Assembly: GCF_000426845.1 (NCBI RefSeq)
Contig: NZ_AUGD01000011.1
Span: forward strand, 203,423-267,422
Direction of reading: 5' to 3'
Source of the DNA: Bradyrhizobium sp. in8p8
GTDB lineage: Bacteria; Pseudomonadota; Alphaproteobacteria; Rhizobiales; Xanthobacteraceae
Length of the DNA stretch: 64,000 nucleotides
Translations under genes and position numbers: made by a program
Notes under the pieces: generated by a model
Databases searched by the model: none
The model's input: only the letters and a program-made list of their open reading frames with translations
Told to the model about the DNA's origin: nothing
Shown here: positions 7,818 to 16,383 of the stretch, piece by piece
Layout: each line of letters starts with the position of its first letter
Numbering within the stretch: the first letter of the stretch is position 1

Positions 7818-9479
7818 ATGAGCATCGAAGAACTTCCCCCGCGCGAATCCATGGAATTCGACGTCGTCATCGTCGGCGCCGGCCCCTCGGGTCTGTCGGC
7901 CGCGATCCGGCTGAAGCAGCTCAATGCCGATCTCAACGTCGTCGTGGTGGAGAAGGGCTCCGAGGTCGGCGCGCACATTCTCTCGGGCGCCGTCATCGAT
8001 CCGGCCGGGCTCGACAAGCTGATCCCGGACTGGCGCGAGGATTCGGACTGTCCGCTCAAGACTCAGGTGAAGGACGACCGCTTCTACTGGATGACGGCAG
8101 GCGGTGCGATCAAGCTGCCGAACTTCATGATGCCGCCGCTGATGAACAATCATCACTGCTACATCGGCTCGCTCGGCAATGTCTGCCGCTGGCTGGCGCG
8201 CAGGGCCGAGGCGCTGGGGGTTGAGATCTATCCCGGCTTTGCCGCCGCCGAGGTGCTCTATGACGAGGAGGGCAAAGTCAAGGGCATCGCCACCGGCGAC
8301 ATGGGCGTCGGTCGCGACGGCAAGCCGAAGGACTCCTTCACCCGCGGCATGGAATTGCTCGGCAAGTATACGCTGTTCGCCGAAGGCGCCCGCGGAAGCC
8401 TGACCAAGCAGCTCATCAACAAGTTTGCGCTCGATGCCAAGAGCGAGCCGCCGAAGTTCGGCATCGGCCTCAAGGAGGTCTGGCAGATCGATCCCGCCAA
8501 GCACCAGAAGGGAATGATCCAGCATTCCTTCGGCTGGCCGCTCGACATGAAGACGGGCGGCGGCTCGTTCCTCTATCACTACGACGACAATCTCGTCGCC
8601 GTCGGCTTCGTCGTGCATCTCAACTACGACGATCCCTATCTGTCGCCGTTCGACGAGTTTCAGCGCTTCAAGACCCATCCCTCGATCCGCGGCACCTTCG
8701 AAGGCGCCAAGCGGCTCGCTTACGGCGCCCGCGCGATCACCGAGGGCGGCTATCAGTCGGTGCCGAAGCTCAGCTTCCCCGGCGGTGCGCTGATCGGCTG
8801 CGCGGCCGGCTTCGTCAATGTGCCGCGCATCAAGGGTGTGCACAATGCAATGGGCACCGGCATGCTCGCCGCGGAACACGTCGCCGGTGCGCTCGCGGCC
8901 GAGCGCGCCAACGACGAAATCGTCGAGTACGAGAATGCGTGGCGTTCGTCCTCCGTGGGCAAGGATCTGTTCCTGGTCCGCAACGTCAAGCCGCTGTGGT
9001 CGAAGTTCGGCACCGTGCTCGGCGTCGCGCTCGGCGGCTTCGACATGTGGTGCAACACGCTGTTCGGCGCTTCGCTGTTCGGCACGCAGTCCCATCTCAA
9101 GCATGATCGCGCCACGCTCGATCCGGCCAAGCAGCACGCGCCCAAGAACTACCCGAAGCCCGACGGCAAGATCACTTTCGACAAGCTGTCCTCGGTGTTC
9201 CTGTCCAACACCAATCACGAGGAGGACCAGCCGGTCCATCTGAAGGTCGCCGACATGAACCTCCAGAAGACCTCGGAGCACGACGTCTACGCCGGGCCCT
9301 CGAACCGCTATTGCCCGGCCGGCGTCTATGAGTGGATCGAGGAAGGGTCCGGCCCGCGCTTCCAGATCAACGCCCAGAATTGCGTCCACTGCAAAACCTG
9401 CGACGTGAAGGATCCCAACGGCAACATTACCTGGGTTCCCCCGGAGGGCGGCGGGGGTCCGAATTACGAGGCGATGTAA
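7818..9479 (+). CDS. Electron transfer flavoprotein-ubiquinone oxidoreductase
   Basis: ETF-QO passes electrons from reduced electron transfer flavoprotein (fatty-acid and amino-acid dehydrogenases) to ubiquinone at the inner membrane. The 553-residue length is normal. The N-terminal FAD dinucleotide fold is VIVGAGPSGLSAAIRL, and the C-terminus holds the 4Fe-4S site: NCVHCKTCDVKDP, with a further cysteine in RYCPAGVYEW. The C-terminal NYEAM ending is typical. A strong AAGGAGG lies about 40 bases before the ATG with no suitable start next to it, so it probably does not serve this gene; AGATCAG directly precedes the start. It is divergent from the glycosylase gene. Confidence 0.95.
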   Translation: MSIEELPPRESMEFDVVIVGAGPSGLSAAIRLKQLNADLNVVVVEKGSEVGAHILSGAVIDPAGLDKLIPDWREDSDCPLKTQVKDDRFYWMTAGGAIKLPNFMMPPLMNNHHCYIGSLGNVCRWLARRAEALGVEIYPGFAAAEVLYDEEGKVKGIATGDMGVGRDGKPKDSFTRGMELLGKYTLFAEGARGSLTKQLINKFALDAKSEPPKFGIGLKEVWQIDPAKHQKGMIQHSFGWPLDMKTGGGSFLYHYDDNLVAVGFVVHLNYDDPYLSPFDEFQRFKTHPSIRGTFEGAKRLAYGARAITEGGYQSVPKLSFPGGALIGCAAGFVNVPRIKGVHNAMGTGMLAAEHVAGALAAERANDEIVEYENAWRSSSVGKDLFLVRNVKPLWSKFGTVLGVALGGFDMWCNTLFGASLFGTQSHLKHDRATLDPAKQHAPKNYPKPDGKITFDKLSSVFLSNTNHEEDQPVHLKVADMNLQKTSEHDVYAGPSNRYCPAGVYEWIEEGSGPRFQINAQNCVHCKTCDVKDPNGNITWVPPEGGGGPNYEAM

Positions 9480-9766
9480 GCCCAGGTGAACAAGGTGACC
9501 TGGCGCACGTTCGCGTGAGGACCCGGCTGCGGCTACCCGCCGCGGCCACGATAAGGCCACAGTAACGGCGTCTTGGGGCGCTCTTGGCGGATTCGCTTGG
9601 CCGATTTGGGTATGCGGCGGGAACGCCGGTCCGAATCCTTGCGGCGAAGCGCCAAAAGCGGCATTGTCGGCCTGACGGTTCCGGGTCCCAATGCTACCGG
9701 CCGCGTTTGCATGCGATACGGCCTTCTGTTGCAAATCCAGGCACTACCAACTCAAGGCGAGCCCTG
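9480..9766. other. Intergenic region between ETF-QO and TPR genes
   Basis: In these 287 bases I see a short hairpin CCAGGT...ACCTGG just after the ETF-QO stop (about 9482-9503, no T-run) and otherwise nothing I can support. Confidence 0.4.
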
Positions 9767-11563
9767 ATGTTTTCAAATCGTTTCAACCGCTGGACTGTTG
9801 CCGCCATCGCTCTCATGGGCACCGCGATCGCGACGCTCCCCGGCGCGGGCCTGGCGCAGACGCCGGATCATCCGGAGAACACGGCGGCACAGTTTCCGAC
9901 ACGAAACGATCTGAAGTCGCTCACCGGCGCCGGCAGCTATCTCGCCGCCCGCCATGCCAGCGTCGAGCGCGATGCCGCCTCGGCCGCCGCATTCTACCGC
10001 TCGGCGCTGCGCACCGATCCGAAGAACAATGAATTGCTCGACCGTGCCTTCATCTCTTCGGTCGCCGACGGCGACATCGAGGAGGCGGTCAAGCTGGCCG
10101 AACGCATCCTCACCATCGACAGGACCAACCGCGTCGCGCGTCTCGTCGTCGGCGTGCATGATCTCAAGCTGAAGAAGTACGCGGCCGCGCAGACCAACAT
10201 CAACCAGTCGATCCGCGGCCCGATCACCGATCTTGTCGCCACGCTGCTGTCCGGCTGGGCCGCTTATGGTGCGGGCGATGCCAAGGGTGGTGTCGCCACC
10301 ATCGACAAGCTGGCAGGACCGGAATGGTATCCGCTGTTCAAGGACCTCCATGCCGGCATGATCCTGGAGCTCTCGGGCAAGGAGAAGGATGCCGGCACCC
10401 GGTTCGAGCGCGCCTACAAGCTCGACGACTCAATGCTGCGCGTGACCGAGGCCTATGCGCGCTGGCTATCGCGCCACAAGGAATCCGCCGCGGCCACCGC
10501 CGTCTATCAGGCCTTCGACAAGAAGCTCGCGCGCCATCCTTTGATCCAGGAAGGCCTGCGCGAGACCAAGGCCGGCAAGAAGATGCCGCCGCTGGTCGAT
10601 TCCGCGCAGGCGGGCGCGGCCGAAGCGCTCTACGGGATCGGCGCCACGCTGACCCGCCGCGGCGGCGAGGATCTGGCGCTGGTTTATCTTCAGCTCTCGC
10701 TCTACCTGCAGCCAACCCACCCGCTGGCGCTGCTCTCGCTCGCCGATCTCTATGAATCGGTGAAGCGGCCGAAGATGGCGATCAAGGTCTATGAGCGCAT
10801 GCCGGCGACCTCGCCGCTCAAGCGCAATGCACAGATCCAGCTCGCCATCGATCTCGATTCCGCCGACCGCACCGAAGAGGCGATCAAGATCCTCAAAGGT
10901 GTCACGTCGGAGGATCCCAAGGATCTCGAAGCCATCATGGCGCTCGGCAACATCGAGCGCGGCCGCAAGAGGTTCGGCGACTGCGGCGCGACCTATTCGC
11001 TGGGAATCGACGTGCTGCCGCCCGGCAACGACAAGGCCAACAGCGTCTGGTATTATTATCGCGGTATCTGCCAGGAGCGATCCAAGCAGTGGGCCAAGGC
11101 CGAAGCCGACATGAAAAAGGCGCTGGAGCTCCAGCCCGACCAACCCCACGTCCTCAACTATCTCGGCTATTCCTGGATCGACCAGGGCATCAACCTCGAC
11201 GAAGGCATGAAGATGATCAAGCGCGCCGTCGAGCAGCGTCCCGACGACGGCTACATCGTTGACTCTCTCGGCTGGGCTTATTACCGCATCGGCAACTACG
11301 AGGAAGCGGTGAAGAACCTCGAGCGCGCGATCGATCTCAAGCCCGAGGATCCCACCATCAACGACCATCTCGGCGATGCCTATTGGCGCGTCGGCCGCAC
11401 CCTGGAAGCCAAGTTCCAGTGGTCGCATGCCCGCGATCTCAAGCCTGAGCCGGAAGAACTGCCGAAGATCGAGGCCAAGATCGCCAATGGTCTCCCCGAC
11501 GACAATTCGAACTCTTCGGCCGCGCAGGCGGAGAAGAAGAAGGACGACGGCAAGGGCGGTTGA
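9767..11563 (+). CDS. Secreted or lipid-anchored tetratricopeptide repeat protein
   Basis: The 598-residue product begins with a signal peptide (basic MFSNRFNR, hydrophobic core, LAQT cleavage region near residue 31), followed by about ten degenerate TPR units. Clear ones are near residues 380-400 and at the C-terminus (AEADMKKALELQPDQPHVL, YLGYSWIDQG, EEAVKNLERAIDLKPEDP). This layout is that of periplasmic TPR scaffolds in alphaproteobacteria; the partner is unknown. The tail is Lys/Asp-rich and low-complexity. An in-frame extension upstream of 9767 has no signal-like sequence, so the ATG at 9767 is used. ispE follows 103 bases later on the same strand. Confidence 0.88.
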   Translation: MFSNRFNRWTVAAIALMGTAIATLPGAGLAQTPDHPENTAAQFPTRNDLKSLTGAGSYLAARHASVERDAASAAAFYRSALRTDPKNNELLDRAFISSVADGDIEEAVKLAERILTIDRTNRVARLVVGVHDLKLKKYAAAQTNINQSIRGPITDLVATLLSGWAAYGAGDAKGGVATIDKLAGPEWYPLFKDLHAGMILELSGKEKDAGTRFERAYKLDDSMLRVTEAYARWLSRHKESAAATAVYQAFDKKLARHPLIQEGLRETKAGKKMPPLVDSAQAGAAEALYGIGATLTRRGGEDLALVYLQLSLYLQPTHPLALLSLADLYESVKRPKMAIKVYERMPATSPLKRNAQIQLAIDLDSADRTEEAIKILKGVTSEDPKDLEAIMALGNIERGRKRFGDCGATYSLGIDVLPPGNDKANSVWYYYRGICQERSKQWAKAEADMKKALELQPDQPHVLNYLGYSWIDQGINLDEGMKMIKRAVEQRPDDGYIVDSLGWAYYRIGNYEEAVKNLERAIDLKPEDPTINDHLGDAYWRVGRTLEAKFQWSHARDLKPEPEELPKIEAKIANGLPDDNSNSSAAQAEKKKDDGKGG

Positions 11564-11666
11564 GCTGGCGCATGATCCGGACCGAAGGGCCGCGTTCGCG
11601 CAAAGTGCGTCGCGGTTGGCCGGCAAGATCATGCGCGACAAATGAAGTAGGTGGGGGCTGTCGCCG

Positions 11667-12551
11667 ATGCCGGCGTTGACTGAAGAGGGGCGCGCGAAGG
11701 TCAATCTCAGCCTTCGCGTCGTGGGCCGTCGCGCCGACGGCTATCATGATCTCGAAAGCGTGGTTGCTTTTGCCGACTGTGCCGACCGGCTCACCCTGGA
11801 GCCGGGCGGCGAGTTGAAGCTCAACACGACCGGGCCGCTGGCTGCGGCTTGCGGCGATACCGCCGACAATCTCGTGCTCAAGGCCGCCAGGCTTCTGGCC
11901 GAGGCCGTACCCAATCTGAAGCTGGGCGCCTTCACGCTCGACAAGGTGCTGCCCGTTGCCGCCGGGATCGGTGGCGGCTCGGCCGATGCTGCCGCGGCGC
12001 TGCGCCTCCTGGCCCGCCTCAACGATTTGTCGCTCGATGATCCCCGCGTTCAGAAGGTTGCGCTCGCGACCGGTGCGGACGTGCCGGTTTGCCTTCTCTC
12101 GCGCGCCTGCGACATGACCGGCGTTGGCGAGCAGCTGTTGCCGCTCGCGCTGCCCAGCATGCCCTGCGTCATGGTCAATCCGCGCGTGCCGGTTGCGACC
12201 AAGGACGTGTTTCAGGCCCTCGGCCTGCGCAACGGCGAACTCCTGGTCGGCGTCACCGACGTCATCCGCGCGCCGGCCTGGCCGGAGGGGGGCGCTTCGA
12301 TTGCCGATTGGGTCGAAGTTCTCGAAACGGTCGCCAATGACCTGGAAGCGCCCGCCATGCGCATCGAGCCGGTGATCGGCGAGGTGCTGGAGGCTCTGCA
12401 CGGCTCTGCCGGCGTCAAGCTCACCCGCATGTCCGGTTCCGGCGCAACGTGTTTTGCAATCTATGGCTCTTCGGCCGACGCGCATGCCGCTGCGGAAAAG
12501 ATCCGGCGCGATCACTCCGGCTGGTGGGTGCATGCGGGGACGTTGAGCTGA
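11667..12551 (+). CDS. ispE: 4-diphosphocytidyl-2-C-methyl-D-erythritol kinase
   Basis: IspE phosphorylates CDP-methylerythritol in the MEP isoprenoid pathway. The 294-residue GHMP kinase has the N-terminal KVNLSLRVVGRRADGYH motif, with the conserved Lys and Asp-Gly-Tyr-His, and the ATP-binding loop LPVAAGIGGGSADAAA (about residues 94-109). The third GHMP motif is MSGSGATCFAI near the C-terminus. The octaprenyl diphosphate synthase gene, a later user of isoprenoid precursors, lies 4 kb away on the other strand. Confidence 0.96.
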   Translation: MPALTEEGRAKVNLSLRVVGRRADGYHDLESVVAFADCADRLTLEPGGELKLNTTGPLAAACGDTADNLVLKAARLLAEAVPNLKLGAFTLDKVLPVAAGIGGGSADAAAALRLLARLNDLSLDDPRVQKVALATGADVPVCLLSRACDMTGVGEQLLPLALPSMPCVMVNPRVPVATKDVFQALGLRNGELLVGVTDVIRAPAWPEGGASIADWVEVLETVANDLEAPAMRIEPVIGEVLEALHGSAGVKLTRMSGSGATCFAIYGSSADAHAAAEKIRRDHSGWWVHAGTLS

Positions 12552-12564
12552 ATTCTCTCTCTCC

Positions 12565-12642
12565 GTCATTGCGAGCGCAGCAAGGCAGCCCAGAAACTGT
12601 CCGGGCTGCCGGTCTGGATCGCTTCGCTGCTGTCGCAATGAT
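12565..12642. repeat. Dispersed palindromic repeat, family A copy 1
   Basis: The left arm is GTCATTGCGAGCGCAG and the right arm ends TGTCGCAATGATG, around a variable middle with an inner GGCAGCCC...GGGCTGCC stem. The same arms occur at 16125, 27186 (partial) and 48681. It sits between two convergent genes. Confidence 0.75.
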
Positions 12643-12662
12643 GTGGCTGGAGCTGAGCTAGT

Positions 12663-13541
12663 CTAGCCCGCGCTGCTCTCATCGAGCTTGAGGAAGTCCC
12701 GGATCTCGCCCAACACCTCGTGCGGCTTGTCATGCTGCAGCCAATGCCCGGCCCCGGCGATGGTCTCGATGCGCGCATCTTGGAAATAGCGCTCCAGGCC
12801 TGTCCCCTTCGCGCCCGCCAGAAAACTCTCGCCGGCATTGAGCAGCAGCGTCGGGCAGGCGATGCGTGACCAGAGCTCGATGTGATCGTCCGGCCAAAGC
12901 CGGTGCGGCGCGGAGGCGCGCTGGTACGGATCGAACTTCCAGCTGTAGGTGCCGTCCTCGTTCTGCCGCGTGCCGTGGGCTGCGAGATGCAGGGCAAGGT
13001 CACGGGACAGCCGTTTGTTGTGAAGCATCATCTGTGCGGCGGCGTCCTCGATCGTCGAGTAGCGGCGCGGGATGCGGTCATGCAGCTTGTCGAGCTGGGT
13101 TACCCATTTGCCAATGCGCTCATGCGCCGGCGGCTTCCGAGCGTCCGGCAGCATGGTCACGCCGTCGAGGACGACCAGCTTGGAGACCAGCTCGGGGAAT
13201 GATCCTGACAAGATCAGGCTGACCATGCCGCCCATCGAATGACCGATGAGGGTGATTTGAGGTGCTGCGATATGACGGACGAGCTGGGCGAGATCGTAGA
13301 CATACTCTGTCAGCGCGTAGCTGCCGCCCCTAGTCCAGTCGGAATCGCCGTGGCCGCGCAGGTCGGGTGCGAGCACGTGGAAATTCGGCTGCAACGATCG
13401 GGCGATATGATCCCAGCTCCGGCAATGATCGCGCCCGCCATGGACCAGGATCAGAGGTGGCGCACTCTCGTTGCCCCAGTCGGCATAATGCAGCCGCAGG
13501 CCGTGCGATTCATAGAAGCGGCTTTGCGGGGCGCTAGCCAT
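12663..13541 (-). CDS. Alpha/beta-fold hydrolase
   Basis: The 292-residue product has the oxyanion region LILVHGGRDHCRSWD, the nucleophile elbow GHSMGG (Ser about residue 100) and a C-terminal GAGHWLQHDKP supplying the catalytic His. The cap region is helical and rich in Arg/His. Substrate cannot be assigned; the family includes esterases, haloperoxidase-like and C-C hydrolases. Its start overlaps the end of the LysE gene by 8 bases, so it is probably the last gene of the cluster led by the HxlR regulator. Confidence 0.85.
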   Translation of the reverse strand: MASAPQSRFYESHGLRLHYADWGNESAPPLILVHGGRDHCRSWDHIARSLQPNFHVLAPDLRGHGDSDWTRGGSYALTEYVYDLAQLVRHIAAPQITLIGHSMGGMVSLILSGSFPELVSKLVVLDGVTMLPDARKPPAHERIGKWVTQLDKLHDRIPRRYSTIEDAAAQMMLHNKRLSRDLALHLAAHGTRQNEDGTYSWKFDPYQRASAPHRLWPDDHIELWSRIACPTLLLNAGESFLAGAKGTGLERYFQDARIETIAGAGHWLQHDKPHEVLGEIRDFLKLDESSAG

Positions 13542-14166
13542 TGGCCGGCCGCCGCGCCAGTGCGAGCGAGAGGCCGAGGCCAGCGATGAAGACGCCGGAG
13601 CCTTGCGTGAGGCGCCGCATCAGATGCGGCCTTCCGATCAGCTGCGTACGTGTCGCGGAGGCCATCGCTACCACCACGACGTCTGCGAGCGTGTTCAGCG
13701 TCACCGAGATCGTGCCAAGCATAATGAACTGCAGCGCCGGATTCGTTCCCGCGGGATCGAGAAATTGCGGAATGAAGGCGAGGAAGAACGCCGCGGTCTT
13801 CGGATTCAACGCCTCGACGAGCACGCCGTCGCGGAACGCGCGCTTGTCTCCGACGGGCTCGCCTTCGAACGACAGCCCACGGCCGGCGCTGCGATACGTC
13901 CTGATGCCGAGCCAGACCAGATACAGCGCCCCGACGAATTTCACGGCGGCGAACAGTTCCGCGCTGGCCAGGATGATCGCGGAGATGCCAAGGCTGCCCG
14001 CCACCACATGAACCAGCCCGCCCAGAGCGGTGCCTGCGGTTGACGCGAAGCCGCTGGCGCGTCCCTCGGACAGGGTTCGTGCCGCGACGTAGAAGATGCC
14101 AGGACCGGGAACGGCGGCAATGAGACAGGCTGTGGCCAGGAACAGCCAGAAATTCGTTTCGATCAT
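13534..14166 (-). CDS. LysE/RhtB family amino-acid or metabolite exporter
   Basis: The 210-residue product shows about six membrane segments and the family N-terminal pattern PGPGIFYVAARTLSEGRASGF. LysE/RhtB proteins export amino acids such as lysine, homoserine or threonine, or related small molecules; the substrate here is unknown. It follows the KAS II gene by 44 bases and overlaps the hydrolase gene by 8 bases, so translational coupling with the hydrolase is likely. Confidence 0.88.
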   Translation of the reverse strand: MIETNFWLFLATACLIAAVPGPGIFYVAARTLSEGRASGFASTAGTALGGLVHVVAGSLGISAIILASAELFAAVKFVGALYLVWLGIRTYRSAGRGLSFEGEPVGDKRAFRDGVLVEALNPKTAAFFLAFIPQFLDPAGTNPALQFIMLGTISVTLNTLADVVVVAMASATRTQLIGRPHLMRRLTQGSGVFIAGLGLSLALARRPANG

Positions 14167-14210
14167 CCTGTTTTCGTAGCGGAGCGAGCGGCGATTGCAA
14201 GGCCTCTCGC

Positions 14211-15473
14211 TTAGCCCATCCGGCGGAAGATCACGCTGGCGTTCACGCCGCCGAAGCCGAACCCGTTGGAGATGGCATGCTCCATCGGCTTCGGCCGCGC
14301 CGTGCCGGCGACGATGTCGATACCGTCCGCGCCCGCGTCGGGGTTCTCGAGATTGAGCGTTGGCGGCGCGATCTGGTCGCGCAAAGCGAGAATGGTGAAG
14401 ATCGCCTCCAGGCCTCCGGCGGCGCCGAGCAGATGGCCGGTGGCCGATTTGGTCGCGCTGACAGCGATGCTCCGAGTACGTCCGAACAGCGCGCCGATCG
14501 CGCCAAGCTCGCTCTCGTCGCCGGCTTGAGTCGAGGTCGCATGTGCGTTCAGGTGCTGCACATCCGCGGGCGCAAGCTTCGCTTGTCGAAGCGCGATCTC
14601 CATGGCGCGGCGGGCGCCCTCGCCATCGGGCGGGCCCGAGGTCATGTGATAGGCATCCGCCGTCGTGCCGTAACCGACGAGCTCGGCGACCGGTGTAGCA
14701 CCACGCGCCAGCGCCTGCTCGAGCTCCTCGATCACCAGGATGCCGGCGCCTTCGCCCATCACAAAGCCGTCGCGGTCGCGATCGAACGGGCGCGAGGCGC
14801 GTTCGGGTTCGTCGTTAAAGCCGCTCGACAGCGCGCGGGCCGCGGCAAAGCCGCCGAGGCTGACGATGTCGATGCAGGCCTCGGCGCCGCCGCAGATCGC
14901 GACATCGGCTTCGCCGGCGCGGATCATGCGCGCGGCATCGCCGATCGCCTGCACGCCGGCGGCACAAGCGGTGACCGGCGTACCCAGCGCTCCCTTGTAG
15001 CCGTATTTGATCGAGACCTGGCCGGCGGCGAGATTGGCGAGGAACGAGGGGATCGTGAATGGCGAAAGCCGGCGCGCGCCGCGCTGTTCGGTGATGCGCA
15101 CCGCTTCCGCGATCGCCGGGAACCCGCCGACGCCGGAGGCGATGATCGTCGCGGTCCGCTCCAGCGCCGCCGCGTCCAGCGGCGTCCATCCGGCCTGCGC
15201 GACCGCCTCTGCGGTGGCAAGCAGCGCGAACAGGATGAAGCGGTCCATCTTGCGCTGGTCTTTCGGCGCGGCCGCCTGTGCCGGGTCGAAGCCGCCCTTG
15301 GTGTCATCGGCCCTGTCTGGCACGAGCCCCGCGATGCGCGCGGGCAGTGCCTGCGCCCATTCGGGCAGCGGGCGCAGCCCGCTTTGGCCGGCGAGGAGCC
15401 GTCGCCAGGACAATTCGACACCGCAGCCGAGCGGCGACACAGCTCCCATTCCCGTCACGACGATACGACGCAT
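14211..15473 (-). CDS. Beta-ketoacyl-ACP synthase II-type enzyme
   Basis: This FabF-like condensing enzyme extends acyl chains on acyl carrier protein. The 420-residue product has the complete Cys-His-His triad: TACAAGVQA (Cys about residue 170), HATSTQAGD and KSATGHLLGAAG. The N-terminus MRRIVVTGMGAVSPLG is typical. It starts one base after the stop of the HxlR regulator gene, so the two are co-transcribed and probably coupled. The main fabF of Rhizobiales usually sits with acpP; this copy is a paralogue under its own regulator, so a role in a special acyl chain (lipid, signal or stress response) is an inference. Confidence 0.88.
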   Translation of the reverse strand: MRRIVVTGMGAVSPLGCGVELSWRRLLAGQSGLRPLPEWAQALPARIAGLVPDRADDTKGGFDPAQAAAPKDQRKMDRFILFALLATAEAVAQAGWTPLDAAALERTATIIASGVGGFPAIAEAVRITEQRGARRLSPFTIPSFLANLAAGQVSIKYGYKGALGTPVTACAAGVQAIGDAARMIRAGEADVAICGGAEACIDIVSLGGFAAARALSSGFNDEPERASRPFDRDRDGFVMGEGAGILVIEELEQALARGATPVAELVGYGTTADAYHMTSGPPDGEGARRAMEIALRQAKLAPADVQHLNAHATSTQAGDESELGAIGALFGRTRSIAVSATKSATGHLLGAAGGLEAIFTILALRDQIAPPTLNLENPDAGADGIDIVAGTARPKPMEHAISNGFGFGGVNASVIFRRMG

Positions 15474-15474
15474 C

Positions 15475-15990
15475 TCAGTCTCCAGCCGGCACGACGGCCG
15501 GGTTCATGGCCTTGAGCGAAGCGAGCCGCGCGCGCATCTTGCGGCTGGCCCGGGGGCCTGCGATGACGACTGCATTGGCGAGAGTGATCGGCTGCATGTC
15601 GCCGGCATTGACCACGACCGGATCGACCGGGCGAGCGTCACTCCGGTTCGCCAGCAGGATGGATTTGCCTTTAGGGGCGAGATGCTTGTTGCCCCAGGCC
15701 AGCAACGCCGCGATCACGGGAAAGAAGTCCCGCGCCTTGTCGGTCAGCACATATTCATAGCGCGGCGGTCGGTCCTGATAGCGGCGGCGCGTGAACATGC
15801 CGCTCTCAGTGAGATGCGCAAGGCGCCGCGACAGGATGTTCGGCGCGATGCCGAGGCTTTGCGAGAACTCGTCGAATTTGGTAGCGCCCTGCATCGCATC
15901 GCGCAGGATCAGGATGCTCCACCATTTGCCGACCGTCTCCACGGCGCGGCCGACGGGACATTCCTGGATGGAGGGCGATTTGGGCTGCAT
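15475..15990 (-). CDS. HxlR-family winged-helix regulator
   Basis: The 171-residue product has the HxlR fold: CPVGRAVETVGKWWSILILRD at the start (Cys11 conserved), then RRLAHLTESGMFTRRRY and YEYVLTDKARDF. HxlR proteins are dimeric regulators, often sensing electrophiles or oxidants through the N-terminal Cys. A C-terminal extension of about 60 residues goes beyond the minimal HxlR domain. A dyad operator lies 18-40 bases upstream and overlaps the promoter, indicating autoregulation of the whole cluster with KAS II, LysE exporter and perhaps the hydrolase. There is no Shine-Dalgarno before the ATG at 15990. Confidence 0.9.
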   Translation of the reverse strand: MQPKSPSIQECPVGRAVETVGKWWSILILRDAMQGATKFDEFSQSLGIAPNILSRRLAHLTESGMFTRRRYQDRPPRYEYVLTDKARDFFPVIAALLAWGNKHLAPKGKSILLANRSDARPVDPVVVNAGDMQPITLANAVVIAGPRASRKMRARLASLKAMNPAVVPAGD

Positions 15991-15996
15991 GAACGG

Positions 15997-16025
15997 AGGT
16001 TAGGGAAGTTACTTTCAAAATGCAA
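15997..16025 (-). promoter_or_regulatory. Predicted promoter of the HxlR cluster
   Basis: On the minus strand TTGCAT (16025-16020) and TAACCT (16002-15997) are spaced 17 bases apart. The A of the HxlR ATG lies 7 bases after the -10, predicting a leaderless transcript. Read by eye. Confidence 0.45.
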
Positions 16026-16030
16026 GTGAC
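16008..16030. promoter_or_regulatory. Dyad operator, probable HxlR autoregulatory site
   Basis: The arms are GTTACTT (16008-16014) and AAGTGAC (16024-16030), with a further CA...TG pair inside, giving a near-perfect 23-base dyad. It covers the -35 and spacer of the promoter above. ACTT/AAGT dyads are typical of HxlR-family sites. Confidence 0.6.
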
Positions 16031-16383
16031 TAGACGGGTGACGCTGGAGGTCGACAGGGCGCAAGACGCACAGGTTGGGCTGCGATTCGAGACGCGGGCT
16101 GCAAATGATGGCCGCGCGTAGGCCGTCATTGCGAGCGCAGCGAAGCAATCCAGCCTGTTGCCGCGGCGGGATTCTGGATGGCTTCGCTGCGCTCGCAATG
16201 ACTGGGCGGGAGCAGCGGCATCAGCCCGACACCGTCACCTGAGATGCCGGAGCGCAGCGAAGGCCTTGAAGGCGACGGCCATGCTGCAGCTCGCGGCTCC
16301 CAGCGACGCAACGCATCGCGCTGCTCCCGCCTCGGGATGACCGAGTCGGCAACGGTGCGAAATCAGGACGTCAGCCCGGTCGG
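16031..16383. other. Gene-free region between HxlR and polyprenyl synthase genes
   Basis: Apart from the family A repeat at 16125-16203, I see no supported gene or terminator here. Confidence 0.5.
16125..16203. repeat. Dispersed palindromic repeat, family A copy 2
   Basis: This is the best-preserved copy: GTCATTGCGAGCGCAGCGAA with mirror GCTTCGCTGCGCTCGCAATG, separated by about 35 bases. Its long near-perfect inverted arms would form a stable hairpin in either strand's RNA. Confidence 0.85.

Noticed and set aside
7782..9734. A 650-residue open frame antisense to the ETF-QO gene
   Set aside because: It lies opposite a clear enzyme gene and is explained by GC-rich codon bias; its product has no domain or signal.
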